From: Canna indica
Taxonomy: Eukaryota; Streptophyta; Magnoliopsida; Zingiberales; Cannaceae
DNA: 64,000 bases
Assembly: GCA_034359265.1 (NCBI GenBank)
Contig: CP136898.1
Location: 36,913,501-36,977,500 of the forward strand
Direction: 5' to 3'
The translations under genes and the position numbers were made by a program. Of the stretch, positions 21,176-31,949 are shown one piece after another (positions within the stretch are counted from its first letter, which is position 1; the number at the start of each line of letters is the position of its first letter). The notes under the pieces are model-generated. The model made no database searches, was not told where the DNA came from, and saw only the letters and a program-made list of their open reading frames with translations.

Positions 21176-22139
21176 TCATCCTTGTGTGGTAACTCCCCCT
21201 ACAAAAGAACAAGAAATTTTTTGCACCCAAATGACTTTGGGTCCTTGGGGTTTAGATGGTCTAGGAATCCAAACTATCATAGCTACACTTGAATTTTTTT
21301 TGAAGGCACAATCATTAATGGCATGGCAAAAAATATCACAACAAAAATAATGTCTATTAAATTTCTTTTTATTTATACTATGGACATGAGATCTAGCATA
21401 GGTATGCTTAACATGTGAATTAGGATGAACATGGGCATTCTTAGAAAAAATATTTTTGTTTTGGGGTTTCCTAAATGAATCATTTTGATTTCTAGAACTT
21501 TTAGGAGAGGAAGCATTAATTTTCCTATTCAAAATCAACATCTCATTTTTTAAATCATTCATAGATTTCAAAGATTTATGCAACGTATGCAATTGAGTTT
21601 TTAACAAGCTATTTTCCTTTTTCAAAATGTCATTTTTGTTTTTCAAATTCTTAGTGTCAATGTCTAAGATATCATGACATGAATTAGTGACACTAATTTT
21701 TAGTTTCTCATTTTCTAGTTTTATTTCATGTAAATGGGAACCAAGTGTCAAATTTTCTTCTTTTAATTTTTTATTTTCTTTATCCTTTTTAACGATCAAG
21801 GTATACATAATTTTCTTCACGTGCACTTTCTCATTGCATAGGTAACATCACCTTTCTCTTTCGACTATTTGTATTTCTTTGGCTAGATACACTATTAGCT
21901 TCGAGAACTTCATTAGATATAGGAGTATGACAATTGTCATCGTCTCCTTTATTTAGGGTAACAAGTTCTTCAATTTTAGTATAATCATAAAGCATATTCA
22001 AAGTAGGCCAAATATCATATGCCGAAGTACACTGCATGACTTTTTCAAAAATATTATTTTCCAAAAAACAATATATGCAATTTGTTGCCTTAACATTTAA
22101 CTCAAACATATTAATTTGTTCTTGGGTCCATGCATCCAT
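21176..22139 (-). pseudogene. Sirevirus-like gag remnant (element G)
   Basis: Two minus-strand open stretches, 22139-21831 and 21826-21176, cover parts of a Sirevirus-type gag. The first has the gag N-terminal region (MDAWTQEQINMFELNVKATN, then YDIWPTLNMLYDYTK). The second has a Lys/Glu/Asn-rich coiled coil, then a degraded zinc knuckle (CCDIFCHAINDC) and the conserved end GPKVIWVQKI. The middle of gag is deleted between them, and no pol follows. Gag would form the capsid; this copy is dead. Confidence 0.8.
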
Positions 22140-22189
22140 ATTTTCCTTAGGTTATATGTATTTTGACTTTACCATATTTCAATATTTAA

Positions 22190-23395
22190 CTTAGGCAATT
22201 CGCCACCAGGTGATTAAATACGGAAGCGATAAATAAAGCAGTTAAGCAAACGCTAGCAGAACAATGCTAACACAAAGGAATTTATAGTGGTTCGGCCAAC
22301 CGCCTACTCCACTACCTAAGACTCGTGCTTAGGATTTTACACACAAATGTACTAAATTAAGAGTGACTTACAATCGAGGACTTTATAACGAAAAGACCCT
22401 ACACTCCCTTCGAAGGCACTTCCATACCCAAAAGTATCCACCTTCACACCGAGTGAACATTCTCACATCAATTCCTAAGAACAACTCATAATCTAGTTTT
22501 ACACAAGTGGCTTTACACCTTACACACCAAGGTTACCACAAATTCACTAGACCTTACACAAGGTCTATTACACAATCAAGTTAATACAATGAAAAATAAA
22601 CTAAAAATACTTTAATCACAAGAAGAGAGAAAAAAGGACTTATCACAATAGGATCACCTCTTCTTGTTGAGCTTGCAAACTTGAAGGACCCTCCAATGAC
22701 GAACACTTGAGATTAAGGGATCAAGGCTAGGTTTTGAGGATTTGATCAAGAGAGAACTTAGAATGTGCTTAGGATCACTCTTTGAGGCTTAGAAGCATCA
22801 ACAACTACTAGGGAGAGAGTTTGGGGTGAGTATTTATAACCCCACAAACAAATGGCTCGTCAACGGGCATATTTATGCTCGTTGCCGACGCTCGATCGCT
22901 TGTCGATTGATCGTCGATCGACTGACCGAGTGACCGCGGCATATTGTTGCTTTTTGGCAATATTCAGTCGACCGATCGGTTGACCGAATTGGCTACTGTC
23001 AATTTTTGACCACATTTGATCAATCAAATTGGCTATTGCCAATTTTTGACCACATTCGATCGGTCGACTGAACCTAGGCTGAGCTTGTATTTTCCAGCTT
23101 TCTTCTTGCGCACTTCGTTTCCGAGTTTCGGCCTTCAGCGTGCGTCAATTTGAAGAGCTTTCCATGTGTTCTCTAAACTCGCCCATGACGGCTTTGGTGG
23201 ACACGTCAAACTTTTATAGGTTGTCGTAAATGTACGTCATCTCCAGACAAATATTGCAAACTACGAAATCGGCTTCCGCCTTTTATCAAACCTGCGACCT
23301 TCATGCTTCACGAACTTAGTTAGGTAGACTTGATTTGTTATCATCAAAATAATCATGAAGAGAGTAGAGCATAAAGGAGAAACCCTTAGCCAACA
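22190..23395 (-). mobile_element. Sirevirus-like LTR (element G), minus orientation
   Basis: On the minus strand it starts TGTTGGCTAAGGG at 23395, followed by the family-typical TTTTGATGATAACAAA. Its middle (22860-23065) holds palindromic CGGTCGAC-type motifs and TGCCAA...TTGGCA stems. Further on are the LTR words GGAGTAGGCGGTTGGCCGAA. The LTR end and tRNA primer-binding site are not intact: the expected TGGTATCAGAGC is absent before gag. Confidence 0.75.
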
Positions 23396-23640
23396 TAGGT
23401 TACCTGAGGTGTGCTTTGTTTGTATTTATTGCAAGAGTAGGGACTTGCAAAAGACACTATGACGCTCAAGTCTGTAGGTATTCAAGGTGGAGGTAATGAA
23501 GTCGCAACTTAGGTTTCTTGAGGTGTGCTTTGTTTGTATTTATTGCAGGAGGAGGTAATGACGCTGTCTGGTAATCTCGCGGGGATATTGCTTGAAATGG
23601 GCTAAGACTGATCCCGGAGATATATGTTGGGCTCATAATT
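23396..23640 (-). mobile_element. Family X LTR-like fragment with internal duplication
   Basis: Reverse complement of the unit at 29750-30080. The word AGGTGTGCTTTGTTTGTATT with flanking bases occurs twice (about 23411 and 23520), a partial duplication of about 110 bp. Confidence 0.55.
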
Positions 23641-23834
23641 TTAAGTTTTATCTTTCTGACCTAGATATACAGTCAACAGAACCACAACAATTGGAAAAAC
23701 TGATCAAACTCGGCAAAAGCACATCAAGGATAAAAATAGAAAGTCAAACCCTTTATTCATAAAGTCCCACAAATGGAGTAGTTACACTTACAAACCCATG
23801 AAGGACAACTTACAAATGAGAAAACAAATTGTAA
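23641..23834. other. Short flank left of the Harbinger element
   Basis: No gene seen. It ends in the TAA target duplication (23832-23834). Confidence 0.4.
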
Positions 23835-24591
23835 GGGTGTGTTTGGTTGAATGGAGTAAATTCATAAGGAATAGGAATAGACAATGAATAGAATAGACAA
23901 GTAATAGTATTATCTTATTTGGTTGACATTATAAATAGGCCAAGAATAGAATTACTTTGTTTGGTTAGCATAATGAAAAGATAAGGAATACAAAGATAAA
24001 TGATCAAAATATCATTCTTAATAAAATTTGATATATTTATTTTAAAATAATAAAATTCTAAAAAATAATATAAAATAATCTTTAAAATCTGAAATTAATA
24101 TAAAATAATTTAAAATTATTTATTGAATATATTTATTGAAAATAATATTTTATATGATATTTATTATAATTAATTTATTAATATTTTAAATATATCTATT
24201 ATAAAAATAATAAATATTTATTATATTTATAAATATATTTATTATAATTAATAAATGTAATAAGATTTAATAAAAAATAATTTTTATTTTAATAAAAATT
24301 GCCAACCGAATCAACCACGAACCAACTCACCACCAACCGATTCAAAAAAGTCAGCTAAATGCATATTTTTAAATTATATTTTTATTAATATTATAATTTA
24401 ACATATCATATATTTCATCCAAGTTGGTCCAAAATCCAGATAATATGAATGACGAACCATCACGCTCTCCTCTACGACCACAACAAAAAAAAAATAACAA
24501 AGAAAAAGCAAAAGCTCCGCATGCAACAATAACATTATAAAAGAAGAATAAGAAAACTAGAAAAAGTAAATAAATAAAAGACCTAAACCAG

Positions 24592-24668
24592 CCACAGTTT
24601 TGCTTCTTAATCCACAATGGAGTAGTTTTGCTTCTTAATCCACAGTTTTGCTTCTTAGTCCACAGTGG
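24592..24668. repeat. Short imperfect tandem repeat in the Harbinger element
   Basis: CCACAGTTTTGCTTCTTAAT-type words occur three times, interleaved with CCACARTGGAGTA. Confidence 0.7.
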
Positions 24669-24855
24669 AGTAATATTACCACTAAAATATTGAAGACATC
24701 CATAAAGAGTCATTACATTCAAAAAATTTAAGTCATCATCTAGTTCAAAGCATCATAAAACATCAACTAGAAATACTTCAACACTCCTCTAAAAAAATTT
24801 TAAGTCATTCAAGACGACACTCAGACTGAAGTTGTAAGAACACACATAGTAGCAT

Positions 24856-25182
24856 TTACCGTTTAGGAAGTTTAACAAATACCCTCATCTTCTCTTGAAT
24901 TGATAGTCCTTCCACTTCATCAAGAACTTTATTAAATTCAGAAACTTGGTATTGCATTTCATCTGAACCAAAGTACTTACCCATATCTTTTCTTATCTCC
25001 GTTAAATGAGTGTCCAATGTATTTGTAAAGTTTTTGAATCCTTCCTTCATCCAATCTTGATCAGCCCTTTTTCTTTTTTTTGAAGATGATGAAGTATTTT
25101 CACCTTTAGTTGTTTCTTCTGATGGTTGCGCAATAAAATTATCTTGAGAAACAAAAGATTCCAATATTTTATTTTCATTTTG
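24856..25182 (-). pseudogene. Harbinger accessory ORF (Myb/SANT-like), C-terminal fragment
   Basis: This minus-strand frame ends at 24856 and encodes a basic patch (SSSKKRKRADQDWMKEGF) followed by a helical tail (EVEGLSIQEKMRVFVKLPKR). The pattern and place fit the C-terminal part of the Myb/SANT-like protein that PIF/Harbinger elements need for transposase nuclear import and DNA binding (family knowledge). Its N-terminal DNA-binding half is missing because the gypsy LTR end abuts it at 25183. I assign it mainly from context, since the SANT domain itself is gone. Confidence 0.5.
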
Positions 25183-28000
25183 TGTCACACCCCAACTGAG
25201 GGTAGTGTGACCAGCCAGGGCCTACATCCTGCCCAGTAGCCTACTGTCTACACTGATTGACAATAAAATAGAACATATCGAGAAAGGAAATCATAACACA
25301 ATATTTATTTAAAGTTTTCGAAATTCACAAATATATGTTTTTTAACCCAAATCCCTGCGGCCGAAAATTCTTCTTGGTCGGTCCATCGTTCCTCTCGACG
25401 ACACCCAGGCTTCCTTCCGAAGAGTTTCTCCCAGCCGTCGGCCATATCTAGGATGCATGCCCTCAACATATCCTCCAAGGTTTGGATGGTCCTTTCTGAC
25501 TGACCGTTAGTCTGCGGATGGGAAGCTATGATGAAATGCACCTAGGTACCTAAGGCTTCCTGGAAGGACTGCCAAAATTGGGCTGTGAACTGGGTATCTC
25601 GATCGGATATGATCGTCATACGGGTACCATGGTATGCCACAATCGTGTCCAAGAATAGTCGGGTGTACTGTTCCGCAGAGAAGGTAGTCTTCATTGGGAT
25701 GAAGTGCGCGGTCTTGGTTAACCGGTCCACTACCACCAAAATGGAGTCAAAGCCGCCCTTTGACTTAGGCAACCTAGTCACTAGGTCCATGGTGATTTTC
25801 TCCCACTTCCACTCGGTACCTCGAGGTTCTGCAGTAGTCCCGCGGGCTTGAGGTGTTCGGCCTTCACCTGCTGGTAGACCAGACATTTGGAGACAAACTC
25901 TGCTACCTCTCTTTTCATACCTTTCCACCAGTAATGCTGCCTTAAATCTCGGTACATGTTGGTGGTTCCCGGATGCATCGTACAAGTGGAACGATGACCC
26001 AGCTCCAGGACTTGCCTGCGCACCTCTGCCATATCTGGCATCACAATCCGGTCTTTGAACCTCAGCACACCCTCTGAGTCCAACCTGAATCTATTCTCTG
26101 CATCACCTCTCTACACAAAATCCTTTGTCAGCGCACAGAAGGCGTCCTCTCCCTGCGCGGCACGCAATATATCCACCATTGTGGATTGTACCCGCAGGTG
26201 TGCCACCAAGGTACCTGAGACTAACATCATCAGGGTTATACCCTCATCTAGGCAGAACGCCAATTCTCGTGCTAGAGGCCTCCTCCTGATTTCCAAATGA
26301 GCCAAACTGCCCATGGATTTTCTGCTTAAAGCATCTGCTACTACATAGGCTTTCCCCGGGTGATACATAATGGTGCAGTCATAATCCTTCAGGAGCTCCA
26401 GCCACCTCCTCTGCCTGAGGTTCAGCTCTTTTTGGGTAAGCAGGTATTGGAGGCTCTTGTGGTCCGTATAGATCTCGCAAGCCTCACCATACAGATAATG
26501 ACGCCAGAGCTTTAGAGCAAGGACCACTGCTGCCAGCTCTAGATCATGCGTCGGGTAGTTCTTTTCATGAAGTTTCAGCTGACGGGACGCATAGGCTATG
26601 ACTCTACCAAACTACATCAGAACGTAGCCTAGGCCAACCCGAGAGGCATCATAGAAGACTACAAACCCTCCAGAGCCGAAAGGTACGACCAACACGGGTG
26701 CCGACGTCAAGCATTCCTTGAGCTTCTGAAAGCTTGCCTTGCACTTGGTGTCCCAATCAAATTTAACCTTTTTCCGAGCCAACCGAGCCAAAGGGGATGC
26801 AATCTTGGAGAAGTTCTCTACGAACTTTCGATAGTACCCGGCCAGACCAAGAAAACTGCGGACCTCAGTCACATTGGTTGGCCGTCTCCAGTTCTGCACC
26901 ACCTCCACCTTTGTAGGGTCTACCCTTATCCCTTCCTTGGATATCACATGGCCCAAGAACCCTACACTTTCCAACCAGAATTCACGGTTGGAAAACTTAA
27001 CAAACAACCGGTGCTCTCTGATGGTTTCCAAGACCATCCTCAGGTGCTTGGAGTGCTCTTCCTCACTCTTGGAGTAGACCAGGATATCGTCAATGAAGAC
27101 GATCACAAAGCTGTCCAGGTACTCCTTAAATACCCTGTTCATTAGGTCCATGAAGGCAGCAGGTGCATTGGTTAGGCCAAAGGACATCACTAGGAACTCG
27201 TAGTGACCATAGCGAGTCCTAAAGGTCGTCTTAGGCACATCGCAGTCCCGGATTCTCAGCTGATGGTATCCGGACCTTAGGTCTATCTTCGAAAACCATT
27301 GTGCCCCCTGCAGCTGGTCAAACAAATCATCTATCCTCAGCAGTGGGTAATGATTCTTAACCGTCACTTTGTTCAGCTGCCTATAGTCGATGCACATGTG
27401 CATCAACCCATCATTCTTCTTCACGAAGAGTACCGGGGCACCCCAGGGTGACACGCTCTGTCGGATGAAACCCAGGTCTAGCATTTCTTGCAATTGCACC
27501 TTTAACTCCCTGAGTTCAGCCGGTGCTATCCTATAAGGTGGAATGGGAAATCGATTTCACCTCGGGCTGCAGATCAATGCAAAAATCAACTTCCCGTCTG
27601 GCGCCAATGCCGACAATTCCTCGGGAAACACATTAGGGAATTCACAGACCACTGGGGTTCCACTGACATTCCTTGCCTCACCCCTTTCCTCCTCAGCCAC
27701 AGATACGAAGGCTAGGAAGGATTGGCAGCCGCCCTGAAGCAGTTTACGAGCCTTTAGGGCTGAGATGACCCGTATCGGCTTGCTCCCTCCCTCCCCTTGG
27801 AAGGTGAACTGTGGCAGCCCAGGCTTACTAAACATAACTGTCTTAGCTCTATAATCCAACATCGTAAAGTTCTCTGCTAACCAATCCATGCCAAGAATGA
27901 CATTGAGTTCAAGTGTGGGTAGGAGTGTCAAATCTGGACTCAGTACATGGCCGTAGATGAGCACTTCGCAGCCTTGAAAATTTTGATTTGGCTACGATTG
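25183..28000 (-). mobile_element. Truncated Ty3/gypsy (Tekay/Del-like) element inside the Harbinger
   Basis: Minus orientation. The right-hand LTR end is seen as TGTCACACCCC at 25183 (GGGGTGTGACA when read on the minus strand). There is no LTR or gag at the other edge, and most of the integrase C-terminal half is deleted. Both edges adjoin Harbinger sequence. An insertion followed by deletions at both joins explains the arrangement. Confidence 0.75.
25305..27978 (-). pseudogene. Ty3/gypsy pol remnant: protease, RT, RNase H, integrase
   Basis: Read on the minus strand from about 27978. The end of the aspartic protease has ILGMDWLAENF. Reverse transcriptase (27499-26612) has [27 protein letters not shown] and the active-site [10 protein letters not shown]. 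RNase H has [13 protein letters not shown] and VVADALSRK (26527-26111). Integrase has an HHCC region with a Cys-to-Tyr change (CLVYQQVK), MDLVTRLPKSKGGFDSILVV, SDRDTQF and [15 protein letters not shown] (26083-25305). After [15 protein letters not shown] the frame runs quickly into non-integrase sequence and the LTR end, so the integrase C-terminus is deleted. Several frameshifts and stops are present (for example at 26612 and 27557). It is closest in style to Tekay/Del chromoviruses. Confidence 0.9.
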
Positions 28001-28028
28001 TATCATTAATTTAAACATAAACACTTAC

Positions 28029-28872
28029 CATTTGGAACTTTAAGTCCATTCTCTCTATTAATTGCATCACGAAGAACCCTACTATCAGCAGCAAATCCTT
28101 CCCACCCAAGAAGCACTTATATAAATTCCATATTGGGTGTACAAGCTGCTAACACATTTGTTGCAATCTCTCCTTTACGAGTTCGATATCTAGGTATGTC
28201 TAATAATGGGACTTGGATTTTAATGTAAGTCTCATCTAAAGCACCAAGACAATTCTAAAAAATACATAAAATAAGTCAAGTTATGATCATAAGATAAATA
28301 ATAAAAGTTATATTTTCACATAAATTATTTACCTTAAACCACCTCCCTCTTCCATCCATAGAATTTGATGGTATAGGCTCGGGCTTTTTAAACAAATGAA
28401 CTGACAACCTCAATGTTGACACCAACATCTTATGAAAAACTCGACTAACAGTCTCACCCGACCTACCAAAATTATGCTTGATTACCCTATTTTTAACATG
28501 ATGTGCAAGAATGTGCAAGAACATTGCTACTTGTTCGTCAACCATCATATGTTTAGTTGGTTTCAACCCTTCGATGGTCTCTAACATTCCACATAACTTG
28601 AAAAATGATAATTTATCCATTCTTAGTTGATCAATACACGCTACATCGCCACCATTCAAAAGTTTGAACATATACGATCGTGATCTATAAAAATCTAGAG
28701 TATAAGATTGTATCTGACGATCAAAAGTATATGAGTTGCTGATTATCATCAATACAATCTTAAAACTAGATATAATTGTCACTAACTGAAACCATGTTGC
28801 TAACATAAATGCTTGCTTTTTCTTCCTCGCATCGCCAATTTTTATATTGAGACGAGCCATGACTGCACACAA
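28029..28872 (-). pseudogene. PIF/Harbinger transposase (DDE superfamily), N-terminal two exons
   Basis: Exon 1 is 28872-28333 and exon 2 is 28254-28029 on the minus strand, with GTAAAT donor, TTTTTTAG acceptor and GTAAGT donor. Exon 1 has the HARBI1/ALP1-like region (DKLSFFKLCGMLETIEGL, then HNFGRSGETVSRVFHKML). Exon 2 opens NCLGALDETYIKI, with the first catalytic Asp, and has the second Asp region AADSRVLRDAI. A TAA after NMEFI interrupts exon 2. The exon carrying the last acidic residue is missing, replaced by the gypsy fragment. This copy cannot make an active enzyme. Confidence 0.85.
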
Positions 28873-29483
28873 GAGTTAAGCTAGTAAACATGTAAAGAAC
28901 TTCAGATGACCACACAAGAATAAAGCAATCATAGAAGCTATAATTTCTATATCACACATTATTTTGATTCAACAAGTATATTGTGCTGACTAGAGAATTG
29001 ATTAAATATGTCCTAATATGTCCTGATTGACTAAATGTAAAGAACTTCTCAGATTCACAGTATATGAACTTGTAGAGAACAGCAAGAATATAGCGCATCT
29101 CTCTCCGTGCTAGAGAGATGTCGCGACCTCTCTCTGGCGTAGGAGTTGTCGCTGTTGTCGCCGAGCACTAGCCGAAGAAGATCTCACGAAAGGAAGGAGG
29201 CGGGACAATGTCGTGACGGTTGGTATACCATATGTATACTTGAGGTAATTTTTTCAAATAATGATGGGTAAAATAGTAAAAAGTCATCCGGAATAGACAA
29301 GGAATAGCATTTCTTGCCTTGACCCCGGGAATAGTATTCCCTCTCCATTGGTAATACTTTTCCTCATCAATTCCTGGGGTCCCACCTATTCCAACTTAAG
29401 TTGGTGCAACCAAACAAAGGAATAAAGAGGGGGAATGAAATACTATTCCATTATCTCTCTATTTCCTTCAACCAAACACAACC
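28873..29483 (-). other. Right terminal region of the Harbinger element
   Basis: Presumed promoter side of the transposase. Near the end, GAATAG/TATTCC words are abundant, mirroring GGAATAGGAATAG at the left end. A short GC-rich patch lies at 29090-29210. No gene seen. Confidence 0.55.
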
Positions 29484-29486
29484 TAA

Positions 29487-29749
29487 AGGTATAGCTCTCG
29501 AAAAGCATAATAGAGAAAAGAAGGACGTTCTCTCCTTCGGAGCCATGCAAGCGAAAATTTCGACTAGCAGTCCTGTTGCCAAGATTTAGCGCCACATACA
29601 GGCTTGCTGGCGGAACCACCTAGCAACCCGAGAGTTGAAGGGCAAGGAAGAGGGAAGTGAGAGCTCCAACTGTGTAAACCTAGAAGCATGGATAAGATTC
29701 CAGCCAGCCGAGAGCACGATGCCTCCCTTGGCGCATATACCACGGGGGC
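29487..29749. other. Unassigned sequence between Harbinger and a family X unit
   Basis: No credible gene. Short open frames on both strands lack recognisable motifs. Confidence 0.35.
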
Positions 29750-30080
29750 TCCACTCGGGGGCTCCACCTGTCCAAATAAGGGCATCCTCATTCTCCTTAA
29801 TCATGAGGGATAAACGATTACGAGCCCGCTATCTTTGGGATCAGCCTCGACCCATTCAGAGCAATATCCCTGTGAAATTATCGGGCAGCATCATCACCTC
29901 CACCTGTAATAAATACATATTTGAAACGCCTCAGGTAACCTAAGTTCTAATTTCATTATCTCCACCTTGGAAACCTTCTAACTTGAGCGTCGGAGTGTCT
30001 TTTGCAGGCCCCCACGCCGAATTTGTACATGACTAGGAGGGACACTGAACTGGACTAGACTATGATCCTCAGACAAGAAC
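29750..30080 (+). mobile_element. Family X LTR-like unit, copy 1
   Basis: Landmarks are GGGGGCTCCACCTGTCC, ATCATGAGGGATAAACG, GGGCAGCATCATCACC and CTTGAGCGTCGGAGTGTCTT followed by TTGCAGG, ending near AGACAAGAAC. The same order recurs at 30590-30938, and on the minus strand at 23396-23640 and at 3381-3524 joined to 19747-19836. No coding capacity. Confidence 0.6.
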
Positions 30081-30589
30081 AATAACAATTCTAAAATTAT
30101 TTGTACGTTTCTAATATCAATCACATGTGCACTTGAAAATTACCACTTGTTATCACTTGCGCTTTTGATCGTCGTACACATTTGAAATAATTCATTATCA
30201 AAATAATCGGTCTATTTGTTATTAATAAAACCAAGATTAAAAATCTTAGGTCAAAATCCACAAAACTGATAATTACTCCATGTCAGAGTTAATGACTACA
30301 CAGACGACGAACAGGAAAAAATGCACCATTTTCCCTGTGCAACCGTCGCGTTTACTTCCAAAAATCGAAGAGTCGAAGAGTAGTAACTCTAACTCTAGTC
30401 GAGGTCTCTTGAAGACCTAGTCAACGCCTACCTATCAAAAGTCAACACACTACTTTGTGCTCGGCACGCAGTCCTTGGACTCCCACTAAGCTCGGGAGCT
30501 GTGTACTTGACTAGCACTTTGGGCCCGACCGGATTGGGCCCCGAAGTGCCCACATTCTTGGACCAGACTCAGGCCAAGCTAGATGACTT
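30081..30589. other. Unassigned spacer between the two family X units
   Basis: No gene. If the flanking units are the LTRs of one element, this about 0.5-kb spacer would be its noncoding interior. I see no clear primer-binding site, so this remains a guess. Confidence 0.35.
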
Positions 30590-30938
30590 AGCTTGGGGGC
30601 TCCACCCGGCCGTACAAGGATACTTACGTTCTCATTAATTATGAGGGATTCGACAATTATGAGCCTGACATATCTAGGATTAGCCTCAATCCATTCTGAG
30701 TAACATCCTTATGAGATTATTCGGCAGCATCATCGTCAAGTATCTTTCGTCCTGCACTATAAATAGACACGATGCTCCCAAGTACATTTAGATTTCAAGT
30801 ACATTTAGTTACCCTCACTTAGAACTCATTATTACTTGAGTGTCAGAGTATCTTTTGCATGCCGCCCTCCCCCGCGTCGGAGTCATATTTGACCACGACG
30901 CGCCAGATTGCATCATCCTGACTGTTCCCAAGAAATAG
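30590..30938 (+). mobile_element. Family X LTR-like unit, copy 2
   Basis: Landmarks parallel copy 1: GGGGGCTCCACCCGGCC, AATTATGAGGGATTCGAC, CGGCAGCATCATCGTC and CTTGAGTGTCAGAGTATCTT. A TATA box in CACTATAAATAGACACG (about 30756) lies upstream of the GAGTGTC motif, as expected for an LTR promoter. Confidence 0.62.
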
Positions 30939-31128
30939 AACGCAAAGGATAATCCGACATTGATGAATGAAGCACGCGTCATCCCCCGTTAAATGAACAC
31001 ATAGGGGCAAAAAAGAAAAAAAACTTATATGGGCACTGCCCATAGAAATTTCTATGAATGACTGAACATGAGCTTTGACTGAATGAACATGAATTATAAG
31101 AGAATGAATATAGTTAAATGAATATGAC

Positions 31129-31485
31129 TAGGGGTGTTCACGGGTCGGGTCGGGTTGGATTTAGGGAAGAAATCGATCTGACCCGACCAAGTGTAATCGG
31201 GTCGGGTCCGGTTGAGTAGTCGGATTTATCCATTTAGGTAAAAAAAATGAGTTTTTAATAAATATTTTAAAAATAATTAAAAAATATAAAAAATTGGGTC
31301 ATCGGGTCGGGTCTCGGGTCATTGGATTTCAAATTCTAAAACTCGAGACCCGACCTAATTATGGTCGGGTTTGATCAAATTATACTCGATCTGATCCGAT
31401 TATCCGACCCGACCCAATCCAAATATGTTGGGTTGGATCGGATTCTTGAGTTCATTGTATCGGATCGACTCAATGAACAGCCCTA
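31129..31485. mobile_element. hAT-like miniature element (357 bp)
   Basis: Terminal inverted repeats TAGGGGTGTTCA and TGAACAGCCCTA are flanked by an 8-bp duplication AATATGAC (31121-31128) and AATATGAT (31486-31493), with one mismatch. The interior is built of GGGTCGGGT and CCCGACC words on both sides and can fold on itself. It has no ORF. It lies about 465 bp upstream of the kinase gene start. Confidence 0.85.
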
Positions 31486-31910
31486 AATATGATCACTCGA
31501 TTTTCTATTGCACACTTGAGATAAAGGTAGAATTTTTTGATTGATTTTCGATCGCACTGTTACAATAAAATCGAACACCCAACAAAACATAAGGGCAAAG
31601 TAGTAATTCGCTGACCCAAAGCAATTCCAGTCGCACACTTATTCTACTCTCACCACTCACCATTGTCTGAGCGAAGTAGCATATATTTAAAAGTTCATCG
31701 TGCAACTTCCAAAATTAATAGACAGTAGAATGATTTGAATCCACAGTATTAATTTATATACTATACAATCTCCTGCTCTCCTCCACTTTTCAAATTCTGG
31801 CCAACCAAGGCAAGACATGTCCGCTCCACCCCTTGCACTCCTTTGTGCCCAAATTTAAAGCCGCGCCTCCGCCGGCCCGCAATTAACAACCTTCAAATAA
31901 ATCTTATTAT

Positions 31911-31918
31911 TATATAAA
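31911..31918 (+). promoter_or_regulatory. TATA box of the receptor kinase gene
   Basis: TATATAAA lies 39 bp before the ATG at 31950, implying a very short 5' leader of roughly 10 nt if transcription begins about 30 bp downstream. Just upstream, 31860-31880 is GC-rich. Confidence 0.55.
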
Positions 31919-31949
31919 CTAATAAACCAGACCGTTACAAAATCGAAAA

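Larger units (their letters stand above)
23835..29483 (-). mobile_element. PIF/Harbinger transposon with an internal gypsy fragment
   Basis: Terminal inverted repeats GGGTGTGTTTGGTTGAA (23835) and its near-perfect complement TTCAACCAAACACAACC (ending 29483) are flanked by TAA on both sides (23832-23834 and 29484-29486). This is the 3-bp target preference of PIF/Harbinger. It encodes on the minus strand a DDE transposase fragment (28029-28872) and a Myb/SANT-type accessory ORF fragment (24856-25182). A Ty3/gypsy piece (25183 to about 28000) sits between them and host coding sequence is missing at the joins, so the element is defective. Confidence 0.88.

Noticed and set aside
24369..24722. Membrane protein gene in the Harbinger element
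   Set aside because: The hydrophobic run comes from an A/T-rich stretch and the rest from a short tandem repeat. No transposon family protein matches.
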